A stretch of DNA of 64,000 nt from JBKEAR01 sp047972425 (GTDB taxonomy: Bacteria; Pseudomonadota; Alphaproteobacteria; JBKEAR01): positions 1 to 64,000 of the forward strand of contig JBKEAR010000016.1 in the NCBI GenBank assembly GCA_047972425.1, in the 5' to 3' direction. This document shows positions 43,062 through 53,358 of the stretch, in pieces. The position numbers and the translations under genes are program-made. Below the pieces are notes generated by a model. The model was not told where the DNA came from, did not search any database, and saw nothing but the letters and a program-made list of their open reading frames with translations. The stretch's first letter is position 1. Every line of letters starts with the position of its first letter.

Positions 43062-44192
43062 TTATTGGGTTTTGGTAATTGCGGCATCACCGGCTTCTAT
43101 CGCATTGCTTAAGCTTTCAGCAACGGCTTCTTTTGCTTGATCCGCTGCTTCTTCGGCAACCTCTTCAACAGCTTCTACGGCCTCTACAGCCTCTGTTGCT
43201 TCTTCAACAGCTTCGGCGACTTCTTCGGCAACAACGGCTTCTTCTACCATTTGCTCGGCAATGGCTTCATCACTTGCTGCAGCTTCTTCCATAGCTGCAT
43301 CAGGGGCAACTTCACCTTCTACAGGTTCAACTTCATTGGGGGCTTCGGGCATAACCATTACCTCGCCATTAACATCATAGCGGGTAATATCGGCATTGCG
43401 TTGGAGCTCCTCAAAATATTGCTCTTCTAAATCCCGCTGCAACTCACCTTCTAATAAAGCTTTTACATCTTCAAATTGTGGAACTTCTGTTTTACGTATA
43501 TCTTCTACAAAAATCACATGATAACCAAAGCTTGTTTGCACCGGTGTTTTACCATAAGTGCCTTTTTCAATTGCCCAAGCGGCATTGGCAAATTCGGGGA
43601 CAAATTCATTTTTCGAAGCCCAACCAAGCTCACCACCATTAGCACCCGATGGCCCAATAGAAGCTTCTATCGCAAGGGTATTAAAATCCTCACCGGCATC
43701 TAAACGTTTAATAATTTCCTCGGCTTTTTCAGGGGTTTCCACTAAAATATGGCGTGTTTTACGTTCTTCTTCGGGGGTGAAATCTTTGATTTTATCTTCA
43801 TAATAAATTTTCAGATTTTCCTCGGTCATATTTTCTTGAATATAGGCTTTTAAAGCTAAATCTTGCAGAATATTAACCGATGTGAACGCAACATTTTTTT
43901 TATATTCATCACTTTCGTCTAGTTTTTTGTTAAGCCCATCTTGTTTAGCCAATTGTAAACGAATGGCTAAATCTTGCAATGTCGGGAATAAGCTATCAAA
44001 GTCATATTGGCTCCAAGGCTCTTGTAAATTTTGATGAATAATCTCAAGATCCGATTTATTTAACCCCACACCATTCACAACGGCCACAACAGGGTCATCG
44101 GTTGTTTCGGCGGCATTTGCCCCAACCATGGCTGTTGTCGCGATTAAGGTTGAAAAGAAAATATTACGAACAGCTTTTGCAGCATTTATCAT
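43062..44192 (-). CDS. Exported peptidyl-prolyl isomerase, parvulin/SurA type
   Basis: 376 residues. Signal peptide (about 1-26), an N-terminal SurA-like helical chaperone region, and one parvulin domain at about 140-235 (RHILVETPEKAEEI, GGELGWASKNEFVPEF, QTSFGYHVIFVED). It helps fold secreted or outer-membrane proteins in the periplasm. The last ~110 residues are unusual: a low-complexity, highly acidic Ala/Glu/Val tail of near-repeats. Divergent from secA. Confidence 0.88.
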   Translation of the reverse strand: MINAAKAVRNIFFSTLIATTAMVGANAAETTDDPVVAVVNGVGLNKSDLEIIHQNLQEPWSQYDFDSLFPTLQDLAIRLQLAKQDGLNKKLDESDEYKKNVAFTSVNILQDLALKAYIQENMTEENLKIYYEDKIKDFTPEEERKTRHILVETPEKAEEIIKRLDAGEDFNTLAIEASIGPSGANGGELGWASKNEFVPEFANAAWAIEKGTYGKTPVQTSFGYHVIFVEDIRKTEVPQFEDVKALLEGELQRDLEEQYFEELQRNADITRYDVNGEVMVMPEAPNEVEPVEGEVAPDAAMEEAAASDEAIAEQMVEEAVVAEEVAEAVEEATEAVEAVEAVEEVAEEAADQAKEAVAESLSNAIEAGDAAITKTQ

Positions 44193-44314
44193 TCATTTAT
44201 CCTTTATATAAATATTGATTTCATTTTATAATTATTGAATAATTTTGGCATATTGATGACTATAACTTTATTTATAAAAAATAACAGTATTTTTTTTAAA
44301 TTTCACGCTAATCA

Positions 44315-44343
44315 TTGACAATAGCCTGATTGCGGTCTAAATC
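44315..44343 (+). promoter_or_regulatory. Sigma70-type promoter for secA
   Basis: TTGACA at 44315-44320, 17-base spacer, TAAATC at 44338-44343, about 53 bases before the ATG. Confidence 0.5.
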
Positions 44344-44395
44344 TGTATACATAATTTATAAAGAATTTGATTATTAATAATTTAAGTGAAAAAAC

Positions 44396-47068
44396 ATGTT
44401 TGGAAAATTTGCAAAATCAGTCTTTGGCACAGCCAATGAGCGTTATATCAAAAAGCTTCAAAAACATATTCATGCTATTGAAAAATTAGAGCCAGAATAT
44501 GCCGCATTATCCGATAATGAAATTAAGGCAAAAACCGAAGAATTTAAAGAACGCTTGCGTAATGGTGCAAGCTTAGATGATATTTTGGTTGAAGCTTTTG
44601 CCAATGTGCGCGAAGCAGCAAAACGAACCTTAAATTTACGTGCTTACCCTGTACAGCTGATTGGCGGCATTGTTTTACACCGTGGCCAAATTGCCGAGAT
44701 GCGCACGGGCGAAGGTAAAACTTTGGTTTCTACCTTTGCGGTTTATTTAAATGCCCTTGAAGGCAAAGGTGTGCATGTTGTTACGGTGAATGATTATTTA
44801 GCAAGCCGCGATGCCGAATGGATGGGGGCTGTTTATAAGTTCCTTGGTTTAACTGTGGGTTGTATTGTGCATGGGCTAAATGATGATGAGCGCCGTGCTG
44901 CTTATAATTGCGATATCACTTATGCCACCAATAATGAGTTGGGTTTTGATTATTTGCGCGATAATATGAAATATTCCCGTGCCGATATGGTGCAACGCCC
45001 TTTTAATTATGCGATTGTGGATGAGGTCGACTCGATTTTGGTTGACGAAGCCCGTACACCATTGATTATATCTGGCCCTTCGGAAGACCATTCTGATTTA
45101 TATAAAACCATGAATGAGATTATTAAAACCTTAAAGCCCGAGGATTACGAGATTGACCAAAAATCGCGCTCAATCCAGTTTACCGAAGAAGGTAACGAGG
45201 TTTTGGAAACCAAGCTGCGCCAAGCGGGTATTATGACCGAAGGCTCTCTTTACGATACATCGAACATTACCCTTATTCACCATTCTACCCAAGCGGCTAT
45301 GGCCAATTTTGTATTTGTACGCGATGTTGATTATATGGTCAAACCCGGAAACTCTGGCAGTTTAGAAGTCATGATTATTGACCCCTTTACCGGCCGCACT
45401 ATGGAAGGCCGGCGTTGGTCCAACGGTTTACACCAAGCGGTAGAAGCCAAAGAGGGTGTGGATATTCAGTCTGAAAATCAAACATTAGCCTCAATCACTT
45501 ATCAGAATTATTTTCGCCTTTATCCCAAACTGGCTGGTATGACGGGTACGGCGATGACGGAAGCTGGTGAATTTATGGAGATTTACAAGCTCGAGGTCAT
45601 TGATATACCAACCAATGTACCCATTACCCGTAAGGACCATGATGACTTAATTTATCTGACCGAAAAAGATAAATTAGATGCCGTTATTGCTCAAATTAAA
45701 GAATGTATCGGTAATAATCAGCCGGTTTTAGTGGGTACGGCATCGGTAGAGAAATCCGAAGAATTATCCAATATTTTAAAGAAACTCAATATTAAACATA
45801 ATGTGCTTAATGCCCGCCAGCATGAAAGAGAAGCCGAGGTTATTGCCTTAGCTGGCGAGCCGGGTAATGTGACTATTGCCACCAATATGGCCGGGCGCGG
45901 AACCGATATTCAGTTGGGTGGTAATTTAGATAAACTTATTAAAGATAACCCCAATGACGAACCCCAAAATATTAAAATCCTTGTGCAAAATAATCGCGAG
46001 AAAGTATTGGCCGGTGGTGGCTTAGCTGTTATTGGTACCGAGCGCCATGAAAGCCGGCGTATTGATAATCAGCTCCGCGGGCGTTCTGGCCGCCAAGGCG
46101 ATGTAGGTTTATCGCGCTTTTACCTCTCGCTTGAAGATGATTTAATGCGGCGTTTTGGCTCTGACCGTTTAGATGGCATGCTGCGTAAATTTGGCCTTAA
46201 AGAAGGCGAAAGCATTGAACATCCTTGGGTGACTAAAGCTTTAGAGCGTGCGCAAAAAAATGTGGAAAACTATAACTTTGATGCCCGTAAACAATCGTTA
46301 AAATATGATGATGTTTTAAATGATCAGCGCCGCGAAATTTATGGTCAACGTATTGATATTATGGATGCCGATGACCTACAAGAGACAATTTTAGATGTTT
46401 TTGAAGAAACGGCTGAACGTGTAATTACCCGCTCTATCCCGGCTAAAGCCTATGCTGACCAATGGGATATTGAAACTTTAACCCAAGATATGAGCCGCAT
46501 TTTCGGTATTGATGATGTGCGTGTAGATGCTTGGATAAAAGAAGAAGCTGTTGATGAAAATATGCTGATTGAGCGCGTTTTAGAACAGATGAATAAGCGC
46601 TATCTTGAGCAAAAAGAATTATATGGCGAAGCCTTTAACGATATTGAAAAAAATCTGATGTTACAGATTATTGATCGCCAATGGCAAGAGCATCTTTTAA
46701 CTTTAGACCATTTGCGCCAAGGCATTGGCTTGCGTGCTTATGGCCAACGCAACCCGCTTGATGAATATAAGCGCGAGGCTTTTGAGTTGTTCCAAATCTT
46801 GCTCGAGAAAATCCGCGAGCAAACATGCTCGGTATTATCCCATTTGGTGATTCAAGCCCGTAATACTGCCGAAGATGATGCGCAATCTATGCCACCACAG
46901 CAAGCCCCAGAGGGTAATATTGCTGATACAAATGAGCCGGAATTAGAATATCCCGAAGGTTTCGACCCCAATGACCCCGAAACATGGGCGAGCTTTGTAT
47001 CACGAAACTCACCCTGCCCTTGTGGCTCCGGCAAAAAATTTAAACAATGCCACGGTAAACTCAATTAA
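44396..47068 (+). CDS. secA: Preprotein translocase ATPase SecA
   Basis: 890-residue motor that drives unfolded preproteins through SecYEG. Walker A MRTGEGKT puts the catalytic Lys at 108, the E. coli position. DEVDSILVDEARTPLI is the Walker B/DEAD region; MAGRGTDIQLGG and HESRRIDNQLRGRSGRQGD are the second-motor motifs. The C-terminal zinc site CPCGSGKKFKQCHG, which binds SecB and phospholipid, is intact. Complete gene followed by a strong terminator. Confidence 0.98.
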   Translation: MFGKFAKSVFGTANERYIKKLQKHIHAIEKLEPEYAALSDNEIKAKTEEFKERLRNGASLDDILVEAFANVREAAKRTLNLRAYPVQLIGGIVLHRGQIAEMRTGEGKTLVSTFAVYLNALEGKGVHVVTVNDYLASRDAEWMGAVYKFLGLTVGCIVHGLNDDERRAAYNCDITYATNNELGFDYLRDNMKYSRADMVQRPFNYAIVDEVDSILVDEARTPLIISGPSEDHSDLYKTMNEIIKTLKPEDYEIDQKSRSIQFTEEGNEVLETKLRQAGIMTEGSLYDTSNITLIHHSTQAAMANFVFVRDVDYMVKPGNSGSLEVMIIDPFTGRTMEGRRWSNGLHQAVEAKEGVDIQSENQTLASITYQNYFRLYPKLAGMTGTAMTEAGEFMEIYKLEVIDIPTNVPITRKDHDDLIYLTEKDKLDAVIAQIKECIGNNQPVLVGTASVEKSEELSNILKKLNIKHNVLNARQHEREAEVIALAGEPGNVTIATNMAGRGTDIQLGGNLDKLIKDNPNDEPQNIKILVQNNREKVLAGGGLAVIGTERHESRRIDNQLRGRSGRQGDVGLSRFYLSLEDDLMRRFGSDRLDGMLRKFGLKEGESIEHPWVTKALERAQKNVENYNFDARKQSLKYDDVLNDQRREIYGQRIDIMDADDLQETILDVFEETAERVITRSIPAKAYADQWDIETLTQDMSRIFGIDDVRVDAWIKEEAVDENMLIERVLEQMNKRYLEQKELYGEAFNDIEKNLMLQIIDRQWQEHLLTLDHLRQGIGLRAYGQRNPLDEYKREAFELFQILLEKIREQTCSVLSHLVIQARNTAEDDAQSMPPQQAPEGNIADTNEPELEYPEGFDPNDPETWASFVSRNSPCPCGSGKKFKQCHGKLN

Positions 47069-47085
47069 AAAATCTAAATATTTAC

Positions 47086-47112
47086 AGCCCGCTTAATTAA
47101 GCGGGCTTTTAC
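47086..47112 (+). terminator. Terminator after secA
   Basis: Perfect 10-bp arms AGCCCGCTTA / TAAGCGGGCT with almost no loop, followed by TTTT. Confidence 0.8.
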
Positions 47113-47451
47113 ATGACCTTACTGACAAGATTTGTTTGATGAATTAAAGTTGCTATACCCAGCTTGACAAATTATCTGGTTGGTTAGGGTGAAATACCCA
47201 ACTCAAGTCAACAATATAGACTTTATAGAAAAAAATGCGCTGCTTAATCGAATAAAAAATCGTTAATGTAGTATAAATTAATAATACAAACAAAAACTGC
47301 CAAAAAAATAAATATGAATATTTATACATTTTCGTGATTAAAAATAAGAATTTTTTTGATAATGACCAAATGAATAAATTTTAAGTTTGTAATAATTGAG
47401 TTACAATTGCTTGTTAATATTGGGGCAATTAAATTTATTTAGGAAGAGAAT
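47113..47451. other. Intergenic region ahead of the RND operon
   Basis: About 340 bases, AT-rich, no ORF. At 47164-47215 a TTGACA without a good -10, and a GTTGG...CCAAC imperfect palindrome whose minus strand loosely resembles the middle of REP-like copy B (CAGAT ... TCAAG). AGGAAGAG precedes the operon's first ATG. Confidence 0.4.
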
Positions 47452-48858
47452 ATGTCGGATAAAAAGAAATTAACAATCAAAAAGCTTTTTAAATATTGGC
47501 CTTTATGTATTGTTATTTTTTGTTTTTGGCTTTTATTGGGTGTAAAAGTGCCTTTACCAACCAACCAACCATCACCTAATGGGGCAATAGGTAATGGGGG
47601 CAAAACCAAAGAGATTTCCTTATTGCGTTATCTGGTTGCTCCGCCAAAATCTCAGGCTTCACAAAAAAAACCAACAGAACAATCATCTGGCCTAAAAGCC
47701 CTTTCGGTCTTAAAAATATCTCATAATGAATTTACACCCGTTTTAGAAACTTGGGGTGAGGTTCAATCGCCCAGCGGTGCAGCGTTGGAGCTTGTGAGCG
47801 AAGTTTCTGCTAAGGTCATTGAGCTGGCCGATATCCACCCCGGCTCTACTGTTACCAAAGGCCAAGTTTTGGTTCATTTAGACAATACCGATACCACTTA
47901 TGCTTTAGAGCAAGCCCAAGCAAAGTTAGATGAATTAGAAGCCAGTTTAGATTCTGCTCAAACACTCCTTCCCCTAGAGCAACAAGTGTTAGAAGTTGCC
48001 GAAAAATCTTATGCACGTTATCAAGATTTAGCCAAGCAAAATGTTACATCGACTGCCAATGTAGAAGAACAGCTACGCACTTTTTTACAAGCCCAACAAT
48101 CGGTACAAACCCAAAAAAATAGTATTGCAAGCTTAGAGGCGCAAATCGCTAGCCAACAATCAGTTGTCAGAGAAGCACAAAATAATTTAGATAAAACCCA
48201 AATAAAGGCACCGGTTAACGGGCGTATTTTAGAAATTAATATTCAAGTTGGGCAGTATTTAAATGCCAATACAGCGGTTTTGCGTATGGTTAATATTAAC
48301 GAGCAAGAGGTTCAATCGCTCATATCATTTTCTAAATTAGTTGCTTTTTTACCCGATACAACTGTTATTGATAATTTGATTGGTCTTAAAGGTTATTTTA
48401 CATTAGAGGAAAATGGTTATGAGCGTAATTGGCCAATAACCATTAGTGCCATACCCGCCGAGCTTTCGGCAGAGAGCCGCGATATTAAGGTGCGCTTTTC
48501 CTTTGACGACCCAGCATCGGCACCATTATTAGGAACCTATGGTCAAGTCACCCTGCTTTCACCCGAAAATCGCGATATTATCATCGTTCCGCGAGATTCA
48601 ATCCGCCAAGGTAAAGCTTATATTTTAGATGATACAAATGCCATTCATGCCACGCCTGTTAAAACATCAATCATCGGCGATAAATGGCTTTGGGTACAGC
48701 AAGGTTTAAATATTAATGAACAGCTGGTTATTCAGCCCCCCATTCCATTTGTTGAAAATATTATTTATGAGCCTAAAGATGATGCACGAGTGACCGATTT
48801 ACTTAATGAATTTATTGTATCCACACAGCAAGATTTGCAAGATAAGGGTGCAAAATAA
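47452..48858 (+). CDS. RND efflux periplasmic adaptor (HlyD/AcrA type)
   Basis: 468 residues. A membrane anchor at about 18-38, a lipoyl/barrel-sandwich half, a coiled-coil hairpin at about 155-245 (EQAQAKLDELEASLDSAQ to AQNNLDKTQIK), the second lipoyl half (APVNGRILEINIQVGQYL) and beta-barrel domain. It bridges the pump to an outer-membrane channel. No lipobox is seen, so it is anchored by its N-terminal helix. The stop overlaps the pump's ATG by one base. No outer-membrane factor gene is in the window. Confidence 0.88.
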   Translation: MSDKKKLTIKKLFKYWPLCIVIFCFWLLLGVKVPLPTNQPSPNGAIGNGGKTKEISLLRYLVAPPKSQASQKKPTEQSSGLKALSVLKISHNEFTPVLETWGEVQSPSGAALELVSEVSAKVIELADIHPGSTVTKGQVLVHLDNTDTTYALEQAQAKLDELEASLDSAQTLLPLEQQVLEVAEKSYARYQDLAKQNVTSTANVEEQLRTFLQAQQSVQTQKNSIASLEAQIASQQSVVREAQNNLDKTQIKAPVNGRILEINIQVGQYLNANTAVLRMVNINEQEVQSLISFSKLVAFLPDTTVIDNLIGLKGYFTLEENGYERNWPITISAIPAELSAESRDIKVRFSFDDPASAPLLGTYGQVTLLSPENRDIIIVPRDSIRQGKAYILDDTNAIHATPVKTSIIGDKWLWVQQGLNINEQLVIQPPIPFVENIIYEPKDDARVTDLLNEFIVSTQQDLQDKGAK

Positions 48859-51800
48859 TGATTAAATGGTTTATTCGCCACCCAATTGCCCCCAATTTAC
48901 TTATGTTTTCTATTTTTGTATTGGCGCTTGCCATGGTGCCTAAGTTACAAAAAGCGACTTTTCCTTCTATCCCTGATCGCACAGTGAGTGTTTCGGTGAG
49001 TTGGCAGGGCAGCACTGCCGCAGAGATTGAAGATGCAATTTGTAAACCATTAGAACAAGAATTAGATGGTATAGATAATATTGAAAGTTATACATGTACA
49101 GCATCGGATAATAGTGCATCGGTACGCGCAACAATGGATTGGGGCAGCGATTATAGCGATTTTTATGAAGATATAAAATCAGCGGTGGATCAAACCAATT
49201 TACCGGCCGAAGCCGAAACCCCTAAAGTATCCAAAGCTTCTCGCGGTTTTCAGACAACCGTTGCCATTTTAGCCGTAACAGGTATTGATAATTTACAAGA
49301 TTTAAAAGATTATACCGAAGATATTAAAGACCAAATTGTTAATCTAAACGAAGTGAGCTTAGCAACAGTGAGCGGATTTGATGATATTGAGTTTCTTATC
49401 CAGCTTATCCCCGAAAGATTAGAGGCACTGAATTTAACCGTTAATGATGTGGCATCGGCACTGCAAGCACAATCGGTAGAACAAACTTTGGGCGAGTTAA
49501 AATCGGTCAATAACAGCTATACCTTAAAGATTGAGCAAAGAGCAACGGATATATCTTCTTTTGAAGATTTGATTATTATGGTACTGAGCGATGGTGCCAT
49601 TATTCACCTAAAAGATATTGCCAACATCACCAAAGCTTTTGCCGAGCCAAAACCCAAAGCTTTAGTGGATATGAAAGCAGCCGGATTAATTACGGTGGAG
49701 CGCTCAGAGAGCCAAGATATTTTAACCGTTGCCGATGCTGTTTATGCCTTTGTGGATAAAGTGCAGGCAACAGCACCCCAAGGTGTTAAGGTTGAGGTTG
49801 TGGGCGATATTTCGCAAATGACGCGTGATCGCCTAAATTTGGTTGTGCATAACGGCATCAATGGTTTACTCCTTGCTTTCTTTACGCTCTGGCTATTTTT
49901 TAATATTCGTTATAGTTTTTGGATTACCATTGGTCTACCTATATCTTTTGCCGGCGGTTTGGTGCTAATGTTATGGTTTGGCCAAACCATTAATGTCATG
50001 TCGCTTGTGGGGCTACTTGTGGCTATTGGGATATTAATGGACGATGCCATTGTGGTAGCCGAAAATATCCAAGCACAATATCTTAAAGGCAAAAGCAAAA
50101 TGCAAGCCGCTATTGATGGCACGTTAGAAGTCATGCCGGGGGTTATATCATCTTTTCTAACCACAATCATGATTGCCTTAGCGGTATCTTTTTTGCAGGG
50201 TGAAATGGGTGTGATTTTACGGGTAATCCCTATTGTGATGATTATGGTATTATCGGTTAGCCTGATTGAAGCCTTTTTGATTTTGCCCGCGCATTTGGGG
50301 CATAGTTTAAGGGATCGCACCGAAAAACAACCCCATTTTCTTTCTGACTATATTACCAATTTTTGCGGTATTTTCATTACATTCAGTACCGTTTTTATCC
50401 TTACCAAAGGCATTGAAGAAACCGCAAAACGGTATATTTTATTACCCATAATCATCTCTGCAATTATTGCCGCATTATTGCTTACATTATATACACGTAA
50501 TCGTTATAATAAACAAAATCATCATGGCAAAGCGCAACAGCCTTTTATTCGGCGTAATTTTTATCGGCTATTTAATTATGTGCGCGATAATATTGTTTAT
50601 AAAATTGCACAATTTTCGATTAAACATCGGTTATTTACCATTGTTATCGCCATCTCCTTCTTTTTATCGGGGCATTTTTTACTGCAATGGGGTGGCGTGC
50701 GTATGACATCTTTCCCATCGGTTGAGGCCAATACGGTAGAGGCACGCATTCTTTACCCATCGGGCTATGCGCAAGAGGCCATAGAGCCGGGTATTCAGCA
50801 AATTTTAACGGCTTTTAATGCGATGGAACAAAATTATCAGGAGCAATTCCCCGATGCCCCACCTTTATTAGAATCCATGAGCATTCAATATGGTGTCAAT
50901 AGAGATAGCAGCGATAGCGGCGAGCATCAGGCAACCATTGGTATTGATATTAATGGCGATAGAGAACAAACTGCCGATGAAATTGCCCTATTATGGCGCG
51001 AAGAGATTGGTACAATCCCTGATATATTATCGCTAAATGTTTTACAAGATGCCCCCGGCCCCGGTGGCGATGATTTAGCCATACGGATATTCTCTAAAGA
51101 TGATGATGCCTTACTTGAGGCCTCTTTAGCCTTAGAAGGTTATTTGGCCACTATTAATGGCATTAAAGGGGTGGTGCATGATTTACGTGCCGGTGCGCCC
51201 GAATGGGTAATGCATTTAAAACCTCTTGCTCTCGATTTAGGGTTAAGTGCCAGCAATATATCATCGCAAATCCGTGGGGCGATTTTTGGTTATGAGGTCG
51301 ATGAAATTCAGGTAGGTAATGATACCGTAGAGGCCAATATTCGGTACGGAAATCTGGATACACGCTCGGTAAATTTATTAGATAATTTTCTAATTAAAAC
51401 CACAAATGGACAAAAAATCCCCTTAACAATGTTGGTAGATTTTGAGCAAACCTATAGCCCCACACGTATCTCACGCCGTAATGGCGCAAGGGTAAATACA
51501 GTACGGGCATCTTTAGATAAAAATATCATTTTAGATACCGAGGCCGAAAAAATGGTGCGCGAAGAATTTATGGTACCCATGGCCGAAACTTACCCCGATG
51601 TGCGCTTTAGCTTTGGCGGCCGCCAAGAGGATAGGGTAAGAACCATGTCTTCGATGCAATCGGGCTTTTTATTAGGCTTATTTGGCATATATGCTATTTT
51701 AGCCTTGCAGTTTCGCAGTTGGATACAACCTTTTGTGGTTATGCTCATTATCCCCACCGGTTATGCAGGCACTATTTGGGGGCATTATTTGCTTGGCTTT

Positions 51801-52217
51801 AATTTCTCGACTATGTCCATGATTGGCTTTGTTTTGCTATCGGGGGTTGCGGTAAACGATTCCATTTTATTGGTTACCTTTATTAAAAACCGCCTTAATG
51901 AAAATATTCCTCTTAGAGAAGCCGCTGCAACAGCTGCTAAAGAGCGTTATAGAGCCGTATTTTTAACTTCCATTACCACTATTGCCGGTGTTATCCCCCT
52001 ATTGGCCGAAAGCGATATTCAGGCACAAGTCATTCAACCCCTTGCAATTTCTATTGCTTTTGGTTTAATAACAACAACAGCTATGGTATTGTTTTTAGCA
52101 CCAACATTATATGTTATGGTAGAAGAAGCCAAACAAAAGATACAATCGTGGTTTAAGCCCCAAAACGGAGAGATAACCGAGCATGATACCGAAAAATTGG
52201 AACAAAGAAGCCCATAA
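48858..52217 (+). CDS. RND-family efflux pump, inner-membrane permease
   Basis: 1119 residues with twelve membrane helices in two repeats and two large periplasmic domains. The opening WFIRHPIAPNLLMFSIFVLAL is typical of the HAE1/AcrB-like group. In helix 4, GILMDDAIVVAENI carries the paired Asp that relay protons. FDDIEFLIQL and the later SRRNGARVNTVRASL region belong to the porter domain. Probable proton-driven export of hydrophobic or cationic compounds. A segment at about residues 500-580 is an insertion or extended loop with two extra hydrophobic stretches. Its last 35 bases overlap the next gene. Confidence 0.9.
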   Translation: MIKWFIRHPIAPNLLMFSIFVLALAMVPKLQKATFPSIPDRTVSVSVSWQGSTAAEIEDAICKPLEQELDGIDNIESYTCTASDNSASVRATMDWGSDYSDFYEDIKSAVDQTNLPAEAETPKVSKASRGFQTTVAILAVTGIDNLQDLKDYTEDIKDQIVNLNEVSLATVSGFDDIEFLIQLIPERLEALNLTVNDVASALQAQSVEQTLGELKSVNNSYTLKIEQRATDISSFEDLIIMVLSDGAIIHLKDIANITKAFAEPKPKALVDMKAAGLITVERSESQDILTVADAVYAFVDKVQATAPQGVKVEVVGDISQMTRDRLNLVVHNGINGLLLAFFTLWLFFNIRYSFWITIGLPISFAGGLVLMLWFGQTINVMSLVGLLVAIGILMDDAIVVAENIQAQYLKGKSKMQAAIDGTLEVMPGVISSFLTTIMIALAVSFLQGEMGVILRVIPIVMIMVLSVSLIEAFLILPAHLGHSLRDRTEKQPHFLSDYITNFCGIFITFSTVFILTKGIEETAKRYILLPIIISAIIAALLLTLYTRNRYNKQNHHGKAQQPFIRRNFYRLFNYVRDNIVYKIAQFSIKHRLFTIVIAISFFLSGHFLLQWGGVRMTSFPSVEANTVEARILYPSGYAQEAIEPGIQQILTAFNAMEQNYQEQFPDAPPLLESMSIQYGVNRDSSDSGEHQATIGIDINGDREQTADEIALLWREEIGTIPDILSLNVLQDAPGPGGDDLAIRIFSKDDDALLEASLALEGYLATINGIKGVVHDLRAGAPEWVMHLKPLALDLGLSASNISSQIRGAIFGYEVDEIQVGNDTVEANIRYGNLDTRSVNLLDNFLIKTTNGQKIPLTMLVDFEQTYSPTRISRRNGARVNTVRASLDKNIILDTEAEKMVREEFMVPMAETYPDVRFSFGGRQEDRVRTMSSMQSGFLLGLFGIYAILALQFRSWIQPFVVMLIIPTGYAGTIWGHYLLGFNFSTMSMIGFVLLSGVAVNDSILLVTFIKNRLNENIPLREAAATAAKERYRAVFLTSITTIAGVIPLLAESDIQAQVIQPLAISIAFGLITTTAMVLFLAPTLYVMVEEAKQKIQSWFKPQNGEITEHDTEKLEQRSP

Positions 52218-53358
52218 TTTATGGGAAAAAAACGAAAAGCAAGCCGCTATAAATATTTTACTCGCCCAAATTAATCAATTTGGTACACAAAAACCCCGCG
52301 ATTTAACGTTACAATTTTCTTATTATCTTTTTTTACTGGGCGATTATGGTACCGCAGCCGATGTTTTGCGCCTTGCCCATAGCCAACAACCCGATGATAA
52401 TGAGATTTTACAAAATCTGGTGGCCACTTTATCTCGTGCCGGTTTTTATAACGATGCACTTATTTATGCCCAACAATTATTAAAACAAGACCCCAATAAT
52501 TTTTTAAATTATGATGGGTTATCTAAAATTTATGCCCATCTTGAGCGTTATGACGAGGCTAGTGCCGCCGGTACACAATCTTTGATAATAAAAGACCGTA
52601 TTTTTGGCAATACCCCGACGGATTGGCAATTACCCAATCTGAATATAAAAACCGAACTTAAAAATAAAAAAAAGGTGATTAGTTTTAGCCTTTTTGGTAA
52701 TAACCCTAGTTATCTTAAGGGGGCTTTACTTAATTTGTTACTTGCCCCGCGCATTTATCCGGATTGGGAAATTTGGTTTTGGCTCGATGATACCGTACCG
52801 CAAGAATTTCAAGATTTAATGACTGAGTTGGGTGCTATTATCAAAAAGCAACCTATTAATCAACCAATATTACAAAAACTCAGTTGGCGTTTTTTGGCCT
52901 CGGACGATAAGGAAATTGGTTATTTTCTCGTACGTGATGTTGATTCCGTTGTAAATATTCGCGAAGCCTTCGCCGTAAATGAATGGATAAAATCTGGCAA
53001 ATATTTCCATATCATGCGCGACTGGTGGACCCATACCGATTTAATATTAGCCGGTATGTGGGGTGGCGTTGCCGGCCTATTACCCAATATGCAACAAGCC
53101 CTTAGCAACTATCGCCCCGAGGCCGTCGAAACTCCCAATATCGACCAATGGTTTTTACGCGATTATATTTGGAAATATGCCAAAACAAGCATATATATCC
53201 ATGACCGTTGTTTTCAGTTTATGACACCCCATTCTTGGCCAAGTGCCTTAGCACCCAACGGAACAAACCATGTGGGAATGGACGAAACCGTACAACTATC
53301 CCCTTATCTTTCATCTTTACTTCAAGATTGGGAAAAAAAATATCCTTGCTTACAATAG
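52183..53358 (+). CDS. TPR protein with a glycosyltransferase-like domain
   Basis: 391 residues, cytoplasmic by lack of a signal. Residues ~10-140 are TPR-like helix pairs (FSYYLFLLGDYGTAADVLRLAHSQQPDD and similar). From ~165 the sequence ISFSLFGNNPSYLKGALLNLLLAPRIYPDW resembles a group of bacterial glycosyltransferase-like proteins, with FLVRDVDSVVNIRE holding a DxD-like pair and RDWWTH, GMWGG motifs after it. The acceptor is unknown. The start lies 35 bases inside the RND pump gene, so translation is coupled. Confidence 0.7.
   Translation: MIPKNWNKEAHNLWEKNEKQAAINILLAQINQFGTQKPRDLTLQFSYYLFLLGDYGTAADVLRLAHSQQPDDNEILQNLVATLSRAGFYNDALIYAQQLLKQDPNNFLNYDGLSKIYAHLERYDEASAAGTQSLIIKDRIFGNTPTDWQLPNLNIKTELKNKKKVISFSLFGNNPSYLKGALLNLLLAPRIYPDWEIWFWLDDTVPQEFQDLMTELGAIIKKQPINQPILQKLSWRFLASDDKEIGYFLVRDVDSVVNIREAFAVNEWIKSGKYFHIMRDWWTHTDLILAGMWGGVAGLLPNMQQALSNYRPEAVETPNIDQWFLRDYIWKYAKTSIYIHDRCFQFMTPHSWPSALAPNGTNHVGMDETVQLSPYLSSLLQDWEKKYPCLQ

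Noticed and set aside
47164..47192. Promoter ahead of the RND operon
   Set aside because: TTGACA is present but the bases 17 further on (GGGTGA) do not resemble a -10 element, and it lies about 280 bases from the gene.
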